Source: Candidatus Sumerlaeia bacterium (GTDB lineage Bacteria > Sumerlaeota > Sumerlaeia > SLMS01 > JAHLLQ01). From it: 64,000 bases of DNA. Location of the stretch: positions 62,001-126,000 of the forward strand of contig JAHCAW010000002.1 in the NCBI GenBank assembly GCA_019634695.1. The letters are read 5' to 3'. A program made the translations under genes and the position numbers. Numbering within the stretch: position 1 is the stretch's first letter; each line of letters begins with the position of its first letter. A model generated the notes under the pieces. The model was not told where the DNA came from, did not search any database, and saw only the letters and a list, made by a program, of their open reading frames with translations. Below, in pieces: positions 9,550 through 18,471 of the stretch.

Positions 9550-9948
9550 TCAGGTGCGTTCGTCGTCCCCGTCCGCCTCAGCCGGCGGCATCGCCTCCCG
9601 CGCCTGTCGCAGCAACTCCTCCACCCGTTCGGCGTGCCGCTGGCCCCGGTCGTAGACGAATTCCAGGTGCGGCGTGTGCCGCAGTTGCAGGTTCTGCGCG
9701 AGCTGGTGCCGCAGAAACCCCGCCGCGCTCTCCAGCATCTCAAGCGTCTGCCGGATCGACTTCTCGTCCTCCGGCGACTGCGTGAACGCCACCCGCGCCA
9801 ACTGCAGGTCCGCCGTCACCTTCACCCCGGTGATCGTCAGCACATCCGGCACCCGCGGGTCTTGCAGGCTGAACAGCAGAATCTCCCCCAACTCCTCCCG
9901 GATCGCCTCGGCGATTCGTTCCTTGCGGTGCGACGTCATGGCAGTCAT
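9550..9948 (-). CDS. rbfA: Ribosome-binding factor A
   Basis: The 132-residue KH-type protein helps mature the 30S subunit by acting on the 5' end of 16S rRNA. The N-terminal RKERIAEAIREELGEIL helix, the segment DPRVPDVLTITGVKVTADLQ and the later FLRHQLAQNLQLRHTPHLEF block are the usual RbfA signatures in order. The start is ATG 9948 or, with a better-spaced AAGGA, the ATG at 9939. It usually sits with infB, truB and nusA, but here it is apart from them, leading a minus-strand group and divergent from the VanY-like gene. Confidence 0.92.
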   Translation of the reverse strand: MTAMTSHRKERIAEAIREELGEILLFSLQDPRVPDVLTITGVKVTADLQLARVAFTQSPEDEKSIRQTLEMLESAAGFLRHQLAQNLQLRHTPHLEFVYDRGQRHAERVEELLRQAREAMPPAEADGDDERT

Positions 9949-10097
9949 CCATCCTTGCGGGCGTTCCTGCTCCGACCCTTCCCCGACCCACCGCCGGCCC
10001 GCAACCAAATGTCCCCGCCCTCACCACTCGACGGTTGACCCCAGCCGCCACCTCCCCCGGACTTCCGGTATCCCTCTCCGAAGGACCGCCCTTCGTC

Positions 10098-11042
10098 ATG
10101 CGCCTGCTCCTCGTCGCCTCCCTTCTCGTCGCCGCCCTGACCGGTTGCACCTCACGGAATCTCGACCTCACAGTCCCCTGGATCGTCTACGCCGACGAGG
10201 CCCCCGTCTTCGACCAGCCCTCGCTCGACGCCGAACCGGTCGGCCACCTCGTTCAGGGCGACCGCATCGCCGGCCCGGTCACCGTCGATCCCGACACCAA
10301 TGTCGAGTGGCTCGCCTTCGAGCGCGACGGCCGGACGCTTCACGCTCCCCGCATGCACCTCACCCGCCCGCACCCGCGCAATCTCGCCCGCCCGGGCGAC
10401 CTGCCCATCGGCGAGGAGATCGTCGACCGCTGGTGGGGCATCCCGCTCGACTACGAGCCCTCCGATCTTGTCCCCGTCCCCGAGCGCTTCGCCAGCGGCC
10501 GCGGCGAGCACACCCTGCGCCGCGAGGCCTGCGAGGCATTGGTCGCAATGTTCGAGGCCGCCGAAGCCGAAGGGCTCCATCTGCGCGTCAGCTCCTCCTA
10601 TCGCTCCGGCCCGCGTCAGGTCGAAATCTACACTCGCAACATCGCCCGCAATCCCGCCCAGCGTTCCAGCGCCCCTCCCGGCCACAGCGAGCACCAACTC
10701 GGCACCACGGTGGACCTGCGGTCCCGCGACGGCGGCGGCGGCCAAGGCTTCGCCCGCACCCCGGAGAGCGCCTGGCTCGAACGCAACGGCGCGCGCTTCG
10801 GATGGGTCCGCTCCTACTATCCCCACACCGTCCCCCAGACCGGCTACATCTCCGAGCCCTGGCACTGGCGCTATCATGGTCCCGAACGCGCCCCCGCCCT
10901 TGCCGCCCAGCGCCAGGCCGGCGCCCCGCCCGTCACCATCGAACCCGAAGTGCCCAGCGAGCTCCCCCTGCTTCCCGACCCCCTCTACCTTGATCGCGAC
11001 AGCGCGCCCGACCAACCCCGAGGCCCCGGCCGCCGGCGCTGA
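10098..11042 (+). CDS. VanY/M15-type D-alanyl-D-alanine carboxypeptidase-like lipoprotein
   Basis: The predicted 314-residue lipoprotein has the lipobox LTGC with the lipidated cysteine near residue 17. The region at residues 30-95 resembles an SH3-type cell-wall domain. The C-terminal half is a VanY (peptidase M15B) domain: SSYRS, then SEHQLGTTVDL with probable zinc ligands H199 and D206, and EPWHWRYHG with catalytic E253 and ligand H256. It is expected to trim D-Ala or peptide bonds in peptidoglycan stems at the periplasmic face. ATG 10098 is chosen because the signal peptide starts there. The K+ channel gene follows after 34 bases. Confidence 0.85.
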   Translation: MRLLLVASLLVAALTGCTSRNLDLTVPWIVYADEAPVFDQPSLDAEPVGHLVQGDRIAGPVTVDPDTNVEWLAFERDGRTLHAPRMHLTRPHPRNLARPGDLPIGEEIVDRWWGIPLDYEPSDLVPVPERFASGRGEHTLRREACEALVAMFEAAEAEGLHLRVSSSYRSGPRQVEIYTRNIARNPAQRSSAPPGHSEHQLGTTVDLRSRDGGGGQGFARTPESAWLERNGARFGWVRSYYPHTVPQTGYISEPWHWRYHGPERAPALAAQRQAGAPPVTIEPEVPSELPLLPDPLYLDRDSAPDQPRGPGRRR

Positions 11043-11076
11043 CATTCCTTGCCCATCGGCCCACTGACCTCGCACG

Positions 11077-11919
11077 ATGCCTCGTCAGTCGGAGCTTCGC
11101 GCCATGGCCATTCGGCGACGCATTTGGGAGATCGTCGAGGTCGCCCGCGAGGGCGACCGCATCAGTCACGCCTTCGACCTGTCCATCCTTGTCCTGATCT
11201 TCCTCAACGCCGCGGCCGTCGTCTTCGGTTCCGTTGAGGAGGTTCGCCAGCAGTGGGGCGCGCAGCTCGCCGCCTTCGAGGTCTTCTCCGTCCTCGTCTT
11301 CACCCTCGAGTACCTCGCCCGCCTGTGGTCCTGCACGGTGGACCCGCGATTCGCCGGCCCGGTGCGCGGACGCCTGCGCGCGGCGCTCCAACCCCTGACC
11401 CTCGTCGACCTGCTCGCCATTCTCCCCTTCTATCTGCCCTTCCTCGGCATCGACCTGCGCTCGCTCCGCGTTCTGCGCCTCATGCGCCTGTTCCGGCTCG
11501 CCAAGGTCGGCCGCTACTACTCCGCGTTGGGTCTGCTGCGCGACGCCGTGACCGCCCGCCGCGAGGAACTCATCCTCTCCACGGTCCTCATGGGTCTGCT
11601 CCTCGTCGTCTCCTCCAGCCTGCTCTACTATTGCGAACACACCGCCCAGCCCGAGGTCTTCTCCAGCATCCCCGCAACCATGTGGTGGGCCGTTGCCACT
11701 CTGACCACGGTGGGCTATGGCGACATCTACCCGGTCACCGTGCTTGGCCGCCTGTGCGCCGGCGTCGTCGCCATCCTCGGCATCGGCATGTTCGCCCTGC
11801 CCACCAGCATCCTCGGCGCCGGCTTTCTCGACGCCATCTCCAGGAAGAATGCCGCCCGCACCTGTCCCCACTGCGGCAAGCTCCTGAACCAGCCCGCCTC
11901 GCCGGAGTCGCCCCCATGA
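11077..11919 (+). CDS. Voltage-gated potassium channel (six-TM, Kv-like)
   Basis: The 280-residue membrane protein has the six-helix Kv layout. S4 is visible as RSLRVLRLMRLFRLAKVGRY with regularly spaced arginines at about residues 129-148. The pore loop carries the selectivity filter TTVGYGD at residues 210-216. It therefore conducts K+ and probably responds to membrane voltage. There is no RCK domain. The short cytosolic tail after S6 ends in a CPHCGK knuckle (C263, C266), which is unusual and could bind metal as half of a site in the tetramer. The last base triplet overlaps the ribulokinase start (ATGA), suggesting coupled translation although the functions look unrelated. Confidence 0.9.
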   Translation: MPRQSELRAMAIRRRIWEIVEVAREGDRISHAFDLSILVLIFLNAAAVVFGSVEEVRQQWGAQLAAFEVFSVLVFTLEYLARLWSCTVDPRFAGPVRGRLRAALQPLTLVDLLAILPFYLPFLGIDLRSLRVLRLMRLFRLAKVGRYYSALGLLRDAVTARREELILSTVLMGLLLVVSSSLLYYCEHTAQPEVFSSIPATMWWAVATLTTVGYGDIYPVTVLGRLCAGVVAILGIGMFALPTSILGAGFLDAISRKNAARTCPHCGKLLNQPASPESPP

Positions 11920-13610
11920 CACGTCATTGCTCGCTCGGCCTCGACTTCGGCACCAACTCCGCCCGCGCCCTGCTCGCCGACACCCGCACCGGCGAGACCC
12001 TTGCCTCCGCCGTCAGCCCCTACACCCACGGCGACGCGGGCGTCATCGGCGATCCCCTCGATCCCGACCTCGCCCGCCAGCACCCCGCCGACATCCGCGA
12101 CGCCCTCCAGACCGCCGTCCGCCTGACGCTCGCCCACGCCGCCTCCCGCAGCGACTGCGCCCGCGCCCGCATCGTCGGCATCGGTGTCGACGCCACCGCC
12201 AGCACTCCGCTGCCCCTCGACGCTGCCGGCCAGCCCCTCGTCTTCGACGCCGCCTTCGCCGACCAGCCCGCCGCCCACGCATGGCTCTGGAAGGATCACA
12301 CCGCCCACGCCGAGGCCGCCGAGATCACCGCCCTCGCACGCGACATCCGCCCCGACTACCTGCGCATCTGCGGCGGCGCCTACTCCTCCGAGTGGTTCTG
12401 GGCCAAGGCCCTGCGCGCCGCCCGCACCGCCCCCCGCGTCTTCGAGGCCAACGCCACCTGGGTCGAACTCTCCGACTGGATTCCCGCCCTCCTCTGCGCG
12501 CTCGATCACCCGGCCACGCTCGTCCGCAATGCCTGCGCCGCCGGCCACAAGGGACTCTTCCATCCCGCCTGGGGCGGCTACCCCGACGCTGAGTTCCTCG
12601 GCCGCCTTCACCCCCAGCTCGCCCGCATCCGCCGCACCCTGCCCCGTCGTACCGGCACCATCGCCGACACCGCCGGCACCCTCGCCCCCGAGTGGGCCGA
12701 CCGCCTTGGCCTACCCGCCGGAATCCCCGTCGCCGTCGGGTCCATCGATGCCCACATGGGCGCCGTCGGCGCCGGCATCGCCCCGGGCGTTCTCGTCAAG
12801 ATCATCGGCACGTCGAGCTGCGATATCCTCCTCGCCCCGCTGAGTAACCAGTTACCCACGATGGAGGGCATGTGTGGGGTCGTACCCCACTCCGTGCTGC
12901 CCGGATTCGAGGGCATCGAGGCCGGCCAGTCCGCCGTCGGCGATATCTTCAACTGGTTCTGCGAGCGCCTCCAGCCCGGCGGACCCGAGGCCGGCTCGCA
13001 CGAGCAACTCACCCGCGCCGCCGCCCAACTCACCCCCGGCCAGAGCGGGCTCCTCGCCCTCGACTGGCATAACGGCAACCGCACCATCCTGGCCGACCCC
13101 CGCCTCAGCGGCCTCCTCCTCGGCCTCCATCTCCACACCACTCCGGCCGAGATCTACCGGGCCCTCGTCGAGGCCACCGCCTTCGGCGCCCGCATCATCG
13201 CCGAGCGCATGGTCGCCTGCGGGGCCGCCCTCGACCGTGTCGTTGCCTGTGGCGGCATCGCCGTCCGAAGTCCAATGGTCATGGGCATCTACGCCGATGT
13301 GCTGGGCCGCCCGGTGGAGGTCGCCGGCAGCGACCAGACCTGTGCGCTCGGCGCCGCGCTGGCCGGCGCCGTCGTCGCCGGCCGGGCCGCTGGAGGGCAC
13401 GACACCTTCCCCGAAGCCACCGCCGCCATGGTTCCCGCTCCCCGCGCCCGGTACCTCCCGGACCCCACGCGCCGCTCCGTCTACGACCGCCTCTACCGCC
13501 ACTACCAGCGCCTGCACGACACCTTCGGCCGACCGGGCCACGCCGGGGCCCTGGGCGACGTCATGAAGGATCTGCTGGCCCTGCGCGACGCCACCCGGCC
13601 GGGAGCCTGA
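11916..13610 (+). CDS. araB: Ribulokinase, FGGY family
   Basis: The 564-residue sugar kinase phosphorylates L-ribulose (or a related ketopentose) with ATP in the cytosol. The N-terminal LGLDFGTNSARAL phosphate-loop, the GIGVDATASTPLPLD segment, the SSEWFWAKAL helix, the GSIDAHMGAVGAG block and the C-terminal CGGIAVRSPMVMGIYADVLG match AraB more closely than glycerol or xylulose kinases. The length is normal. ATG 11916 overlaps the channel's TGA. No other arabinose gene (araA, araD, transporter) is in the window, so the pathway is incomplete here. Substrate assignment rests on family resemblance. Confidence 0.88.
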   Translation: MTRHCSLGLDFGTNSARALLADTRTGETLASAVSPYTHGDAGVIGDPLDPDLARQHPADIRDALQTAVRLTLAHAASRSDCARARIVGIGVDATASTPLPLDAAGQPLVFDAAFADQPAAHAWLWKDHTAHAEAAEITALARDIRPDYLRICGGAYSSEWFWAKALRAARTAPRVFEANATWVELSDWIPALLCALDHPATLVRNACAAGHKGLFHPAWGGYPDAEFLGRLHPQLARIRRTLPRRTGTIADTAGTLAPEWADRLGLPAGIPVAVGSIDAHMGAVGAGIAPGVLVKIIGTSSCDILLAPLSNQLPTMEGMCGVVPHSVLPGFEGIEAGQSAVGDIFNWFCERLQPGGPEAGSHEQLTRAAAQLTPGQSGLLALDWHNGNRTILADPRLSGLLLGLHLHTTPAEIYRALVEATAFGARIIAERMVACGAALDRVVACGGIAVRSPMVMGIYADVLGRPVEVAGSDQTCALGAALAGAVVAGRAAGGHDTFPEATAAMVPAPRARYLPDPTRRSVYDRLYRHYQRLHDTFGRPGHAGALGDVMKDLLALRDATRPGA

Positions 13611-13756
13611 GGGAGCCCCGCCGACCACGCGCCGGGAAGTCGGCTGGCTGGTATCCTTATTGCAGACCTTGCCCCAACCCGTGCCGTCCGCTGGCCAGCC
13701 TCGCAGGCGCTCCCCGGACAGCCTCTTCTCCCCTCCAACTTTTTTTTCACCGCCCG

Positions 13757-13834
13757 GCCGATTCGATGTAAAAGAATCGGCGAGTACCGTCTTTTCTCCC
13801 TTGGGAGTCCTCTTGCCGAACGAGGCAGGGGAGA
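13757..13834 (+). promoter_or_regulatory. Structured leader upstream of the first giant PilX-like gene
   Basis: GCCGATTC (13757-13764) and GAATCGGC (13774-13781) form a perfect eight-base inverted repeat with a nine-base loop. It is followed by a segment in which TCTCCC can pair with GGGGAGA around an inner TTGCC-gaacga-GGCAG hairpin. A similar TTTCTC-TTGGG-AG element precedes the paralogous gene at 16398. I could not match it to a riboswitch class. Confidence 0.4.
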
Positions 13835-13883
13835 CCCGTTCAGCCGGGACAGAGGCACTTCAACCCCAAGAGGCGGCCAGGCC

Positions 13884-15818
13884 ATGCACCACCACCCCAT
13901 CGAGACCACCCCGCGCGCGCGGGGGCGCGCACCCCGTCGGACCCCCCGAATCGCCCGCCGGCGCAGCCGCGGCTCCATCCTCGTCGGCGCCGTCCTGCTC
14001 ATGACCATCGCCGGCGTCGCCGTCGTCTCCTGGCTCCTGTTCGTCAACGACAGCCAGCGCCTGGCCCAGCGCAGTCGTGCTCAGGTCTTCGCCTTTTACG
14101 CCGCCGAGGCCGGCGTCGAACGCGTCGTCGACTTCTTCAACAACGCCGAAAACTACACCGGCGAGGAACCCCGCGAGTACGACCGGCAGGCCATCCACCC
14201 AGCCAACTACCCGCTTCGCTACCCCGTCTACCCCGACTTCTATCCCCTCTTCGAACCCTACATTCTCGACTACGCCAAGAACGGCGACGACCTGCCCGTC
14301 AACAGCAGCTTCGAGGTCATCTGGGACGTTGAGGCCAATCGCCTCAAGGACGGCGAGAAGCCGGTCGTCACGCGATTCACCTTTTTCCAGAACCGCACCG
14401 GCAACCACGCCGCCGTCAGCCGCACCAGCAAGATTCCCACCGCCGAACTCGACATCGCCGACGACGAGACCCTCGTGCTGCGCGACACCAACGACCGCGA
14501 AACCGGCCGCGTCGTCTCGCTGAGCATGGTCAACCCCGCCGACCTGGACGCCGACGAACTCGCCGCCGTCACCACCACCGGTCCCATCATCGCCAAGGTC
14601 GTCTCCGTCGGCGAGTCCCGCGGCGTCCGCGTCACCGTCGAGTTCTACCTCACCGAACAGCAGACCCCCTTCTTCCAGTCCCCCGCGGCCATCATCTCCG
14701 AAGCCGCCGTCGAGTTCTCAGGCAACTTCAACGTCGCCTGGGGCGAAGTCTGGGCCCGCAACAACGTCGATCTCGGCAACGACATCCTGGGCAAGCTCCC
14801 CGCTCTCGACCGCAGCAATCCCTCCTATGTGCCCCAAAAGGGCAACAGCCGGGCCAAGGACCCCTGGTTCCGCTTCCGCACCGAAGGCGTCTTCAAGCAG
14901 GGAGACAAGTTCGCCGACGGCCGCATCTTCGCCGGCTTCGCCAACAACCCGATCAGCCAGCTCGACAACGCCGACGTCTACTTCACCCCCTACCACCGGG
15001 ACCACCTCGGCCGCAACACACGCGACCGCGTGAACGGCACCTTCGTGGGGCTCGACAACCTCAAGCAGAACGCCCCCCTCGAATTCCCACACTACGACTA
15101 CCACCAGTGGAAGCAGACCTTCCTGGAGTTCGACCTGCCCTACTACTGGACCGACGTCTCCGGCAACATCTATGGCCGCGAGCGCGACCCCGCCAGCGCC
15201 AACTACGGCCAGATCGTCAAGAAGTCCTACCACGACTGGTTCCACATCAGCCCGTCGGACCCCAACTACAACGACAACGCCAGCCAGTACGCCTTCATCG
15301 ACTCCGTGCCCACCGACGCCAACGGCAATCCCGCGCCGCTCGTCAACGGCGTCCCGCTCATCAACGAAACCTACTACCCGAAGCCCATGGGGCATGCCGC
15401 CGCGCGCATCGCCGAGATCAAAGTCTCCGGCCAGGGCACCCACACGCGCGGCGTCATGCTGTGCAACAACAACCTGAACCTGACCGGCCAGGGCAACCCG
15501 CCCTCCTGGAAGGACCTCAAGGACAACGACGGCAACAACCTCGTCCTGATGCCCGACGGCAAGATCCCCCCCGAGGACTTCAAGGTCTTCCACAATGGCT
15601 TCATGTACTCCTGGGGAGAAATTGCCGGTGGCGGCAACCGCACCTTCTACGGCAGCGTCTACGCGGTCGGCGGCTACGGCTCCGCCGGCACGCCGAGCGT
15701 CTACTACAATGTCCGCATGAAAGACGGCTCGTGGATCGGCTTCCGCCAGTCCCGCGTCCGTCGCAGCCTTTGGAACGTCCAGAAGAGCGGCTCCGCCGAT
15801 TCCGATAAGGAGAGTTGA
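13884..15818 (+). CDS. Giant PilX-like type IV pilus/secretion assembly protein, copy 1
   Basis: The 644-residue protein begins with a positively charged stretch and then RGSILVGAVLLMTIAG, a single hydrophobic helix, followed by FAFYAAEAGVERVVDF at about residues 68-83. That is the conserved PilX N-terminal pattern (helix plus YxAAEAG). Typical PilX proteins are under 200 residues, so the roughly 550-residue extension is unusual; it is rich in Asn, Asp, Gly and Tyr and looks like a surface domain. It would sit as a minor tip component of a type IV pilus or type II-like pseudopilus. It is about 60% identical by eye to the protein at 16398. A pilV-like gene follows one base later. Confidence 0.75.
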   Translation: MHHHPIETTPRARGRAPRRTPRIARRRSRGSILVGAVLLMTIAGVAVVSWLLFVNDSQRLAQRSRAQVFAFYAAEAGVERVVDFFNNAENYTGEEPREYDRQAIHPANYPLRYPVYPDFYPLFEPYILDYAKNGDDLPVNSSFEVIWDVEANRLKDGEKPVVTRFTFFQNRTGNHAAVSRTSKIPTAELDIADDETLVLRDTNDRETGRVVSLSMVNPADLDADELAAVTTTGPIIAKVVSVGESRGVRVTVEFYLTEQQTPFFQSPAAIISEAAVEFSGNFNVAWGEVWARNNVDLGNDILGKLPALDRSNPSYVPQKGNSRAKDPWFRFRTEGVFKQGDKFADGRIFAGFANNPISQLDNADVYFTPYHRDHLGRNTRDRVNGTFVGLDNLKQNAPLEFPHYDYHQWKQTFLEFDLPYYWTDVSGNIYGRERDPASANYGQIVKKSYHDWFHISPSDPNYNDNASQYAFIDSVPTDANGNPAPLVNGVPLINETYYPKPMGHAAARIAEIKVSGQGTHTRGVMLCNNNLNLTGQGNPPSWKDLKDNDGNNLVLMPDGKIPPEDFKVFHNGFMYSWGEIAGGGNRTFYGSVYAVGGYGSAGTPSVYYNVRMKDGSWIGFRQSRVRRSLWNVQKSGSADSDKES

Positions 15819-15819
15819 A

Positions 15820-16269
15820 ATGACTCGCTATCGCACGCGCCGCGGTGTCAGCCTCGTCGAGGTCATGATCACGGTCGCCATCGTCGCCGTCTCCGGCCTC
15901 TCGATCGTCTTCTCGCTGATGACCGGCATGCACCTCGAGCAGACCATCCGGGAGCAGAACGGCGCCATTCGTGTCGCCGCCGACACGCTCGAAGGCTCCA
16001 AGCGCGAGTTCTTCGCCAATCTCAGCTCCCGCACGATCAACAACGTGGTCATCGACGACCGCGGCACGGCCCGCACCGGCGACGATGTCGTCGGCACGGC
16101 CACCCTGCGCTACTTCACCGCCGACGGCACCGAGGTCGGCATCGTCGGCTCGCCCATGCCGCTGGAACTCGAGATGGTGCGTGTCGAGGCCACCGTCACT
16201 TGGTCCCCGGCCGGCCGCGGCCGCGCCCGCCAGCAGACCATCATGCTCTCCACCCTCCTCGCCCCCTGA
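15820..16269 (+). CDS. PilV-like minor pilin
   Basis: The 149-residue prepilin has the type IV signature RRGVSLVEVMITVAIV at residues 7-22: basic leader, Gly before the cleavage point, Glu at +5 of the mature helix, then a hydrophobic helix. Prepilin peptidase should cut after the Gly. AAGGAG lies seven bases before the ATG, and the gene begins one base after the stop of the giant PilX-like gene, so the two form a transcription unit. The C-terminal domain is a short beta-rich pilin head with no cysteine pair. It is probably a minor or initiating subunit; it could also be a GspI-type pseudopilin. Confidence 0.85.
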   Translation: MTRYRTRRGVSLVEVMITVAIVAVSGLSIVFSLMTGMHLEQTIREQNGAIRVAADTLEGSKREFFANLSSRTINNVVIDDRGTARTGDDVVGTATLRYFTADGTEVGIVGSPMPLELEMVRVEATVTWSPAGRGRARQQTIMLSTLLAP

Positions 16270-16299
16270 GGCGAGAGGTAAAAAAACAACGCCCCGATG

Positions 16300-16345
16300 C
16301 CTTTCTCTTGGGTAGAGGCTCTCTCCCGCCGGTTCCTCCGGCGGG
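16300..16345 (+). promoter_or_regulatory. Leader element with hairpin upstream of the second giant PilX-like gene
   Basis: The element TTTCTCTTGGGTAGAG resembles the leader of the paralogue at 13884. It is followed by CCCGCCGG (16325-16332), loop TTCCT and CCGGCGGG (16338-16345), a perfect eight-pair hairpin without a T run. It may terminate the first unit partially or act in the leader of the next gene. Confidence 0.4.
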
Positions 16346-16397
16346 ATTCGAGCTTCTGTCGCACCTACGAAATCGAAGCATTCCGGGGTCCACATCC

Positions 16398-18272
16398 ATG
16401 GGCAATGCACGCTCTCTCGGGCGGTCTCCCTCCCGCGGCTCCATCTTGGTCGGCGCCGTCCTGCTGATGGCCATCGCCGGCCTCGCCGTCGTCTCCTGGC
16501 TGCTCTTCATCAACGACAGCCAGCGGCTCGCCGCGCGCAGCCGGTCCCAGGTCCCCGCCTTCTACGCCGCGGAAGCCGGCGTCGAACGCGTGGTCGACTT
16601 CTTCAATCACCCCGAGAACTACATCGGCGCCGAATCGCGCGACTACGACGACGAGGCAATCCACCCCAACACCTACCCGCTGCGCTATGCCGTCTATCCT
16701 TCCGCCTACACCTACTTCGAACCCTACATCCTCGACTACGCCAAGAACGCCAGCGGCCTGCCCATCGACGCGCTCGACCGCGTCATCTGGGACACCAACG
16801 CCAACCGCCTCATCGAGGGCGAACGGCCCCTTGTCACCCGGTTCACCTACTTCGCCAACCTGCGCGCCGGAACACCAACCGCCGTCAGCCTCACCAGCAA
16901 GGTGGTCTCCGCGGATCTCGATCTCTCGGGCGACGACTCCCTCGTTTTCCGGGATCGCAACGGCCGCGAAATCTCGCGCGTCGTCTCGATCCGCATGATC
17001 CATCCCTCCGATCTCGATGCCGACGAACTTGCCCTCGCCACCAATTCGCGCCCCATCGTGGCCAAGGTCGTCTCGGTTGGCGAGGCCCGCGGCGTCCGCG
17101 TCACCGTCGAGTCCCTCCTGACCGAACTCCAGTCGCCCAACTTCGCCTCGCCCGCCGCCATCATCTCCGAGTCCGCCATCTCGTGGAACGGCAACTTCAA
17201 CGTTGCTTGGGGCGAGGTCTGGGCCAAGGATAGTTGGGACATGTCCGACATCAACAACAAGAAGATGCCCCGCCTGTCCGACCGCTATCGCGAGGCCCAG
17301 ATGGCCCCCGAGGATCCTTGGTTCCGCTTCCGCACCGAAGGGGTCTTCTACAACGGGGCCGGCGCCTCGCCGACCTATGCCGACGGCCGTGTCGATGGGG
17401 GATATGCCACCACCATGGTCAGCAAGCTCAGCAATCCGACCGTCTTCGAAGTTCCCTACCACCCCGATCACCTGCACAGGAACAACCGGAACACCTTCAA
17501 GGGCCTCAACAATCTGATCCAGAATCAGACGCTCTCCTTTCCCACCTACGACTACCACCAGTGGCGCGATTTCTTCCTCGAGTACGACCTGCCCTACTAC
17601 TGGACCGACGTGAACGGCAACATCTACGGGCGCGACCGCAATCCCAACAGCGACACCTACGGTCAGGTCGTCTCGCGCTCCTACGACGGGTGGTTCAATG
17701 TCGCTCCTTCAGACCCCAACTATCACGCCTACGAGCGTCAGTTCGCCTTCATCGACTCGGTGCCCACCGACGCGGCGGGCAACCCTGCCCCCATGGTCAA
17801 CGGTGCCCCGCTGATCGATGCCGTCTACTACCCGAAGCAGATCGGCACCCCGGGCGCCCGAGTCGCCACCGTCAAGGTGGCCGGCAGCAGCACCCACTCG
17901 CGCGGGGTGATGCTGGCCAATGTGAACATGGACTTGACCGGTCAGGGCAGTCCGCCCTCCCACACCACGCTCGTCGATGCCGACGGCAACCGCATGGTGC
18001 GCATGCCCGATGGCAATCTGCCCCCGAACAACGTCAGCTTCAACGTCTTCCACAACGGGCTCATGTTCTCCTGGGGCCAGATTTCCGGCGGCGGCAACCG
18101 CACCTTCTACGGCAGCATCTACGCGGTCGGCGGATACGGCTCTTCGGGCAACCCGACGGTCTACTACAACTCGCGCATGAAGGACGGCTCGTGGCTGCCC
18201 GTCACCCAGTCGCGCGTGCGTCGTTCGCTGTGGAACCTCAAGAAGGGAGAAGCCCCCGCGCCGACTCCGTGA
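16398..18272 (+). CDS. Giant PilX-like protein, copy 2
   Basis: This 624-residue protein is a paralogue of the 644-residue protein at 13884. It repeats the same N-terminal block (RGSILVGAVLLMAIAG, then AFYAAEAGVERVVDFF) and the same order of conserved segments to the C-terminal RVRRSLWNLKKG. The two align end to end with similarity above 60% by eye, with small insertions around residues 330-370. ATG 16398 is chosen because it sits just before the PilX block; longer in-frame extension upstream would cross the hairpin at 16325. A minor-pilin-like gene follows after 199 bases, mirroring the first PilX-PilV pair. Confidence 0.75.
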   Translation: MGNARSLGRSPSRGSILVGAVLLMAIAGLAVVSWLLFINDSQRLAARSRSQVPAFYAAEAGVERVVDFFNHPENYIGAESRDYDDEAIHPNTYPLRYAVYPSAYTYFEPYILDYAKNASGLPIDALDRVIWDTNANRLIEGERPLVTRFTYFANLRAGTPTAVSLTSKVVSADLDLSGDDSLVFRDRNGREISRVVSIRMIHPSDLDADELALATNSRPIVAKVVSVGEARGVRVTVESLLTELQSPNFASPAAIISESAISWNGNFNVAWGEVWAKDSWDMSDINNKKMPRLSDRYREAQMAPEDPWFRFRTEGVFYNGAGASPTYADGRVDGGYATTMVSKLSNPTVFEVPYHPDHLHRNNRNTFKGLNNLIQNQTLSFPTYDYHQWRDFFLEYDLPYYWTDVNGNIYGRDRNPNSDTYGQVVSRSYDGWFNVAPSDPNYHAYERQFAFIDSVPTDAAGNPAPMVNGAPLIDAVYYPKQIGTPGARVATVKVAGSSTHSRGVMLANVNMDLTGQGSPPSHTTLVDADGNRMVRMPDGNLPPNNVSFNVFHNGLMFSWGQISGGGNRTFYGSIYAVGGYGSSGNPTVYYNSRMKDGSWLPVTQSRVRRSLWNLKKGEAPAPTP

Positions 18273-18471
18273 GGCGCCGGCGCGTCCGGCGTCGATTCTC
18301 CCCGACAACGGGACATCTTCCCTTGAATCGGCGGGACCCACGGAGGACAATCCGTCCGTCGCAGGATGGCGAATCCAGCCCCCGCCCGGCCCGGAATCTC
18401 CTCCCGACAGGTCCAATCCACAATTAGGGAATCCTCCTCCGAACCAGCCAGGATTCAATGGAGCCTTTCCG

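Noticed and set aside
13739..13748. Run of eight T as a possible terminator after araB
   Set aside because: No stem precedes it at the correct distance; it more likely belongs to the leader of the giant PilX-like gene.
13757..13834. c-di-GMP (GEMM) riboswitch before the giant PilX-like gene
   Set aside because: The conserved GEMM core sequences are not present, although the leader looks structured.
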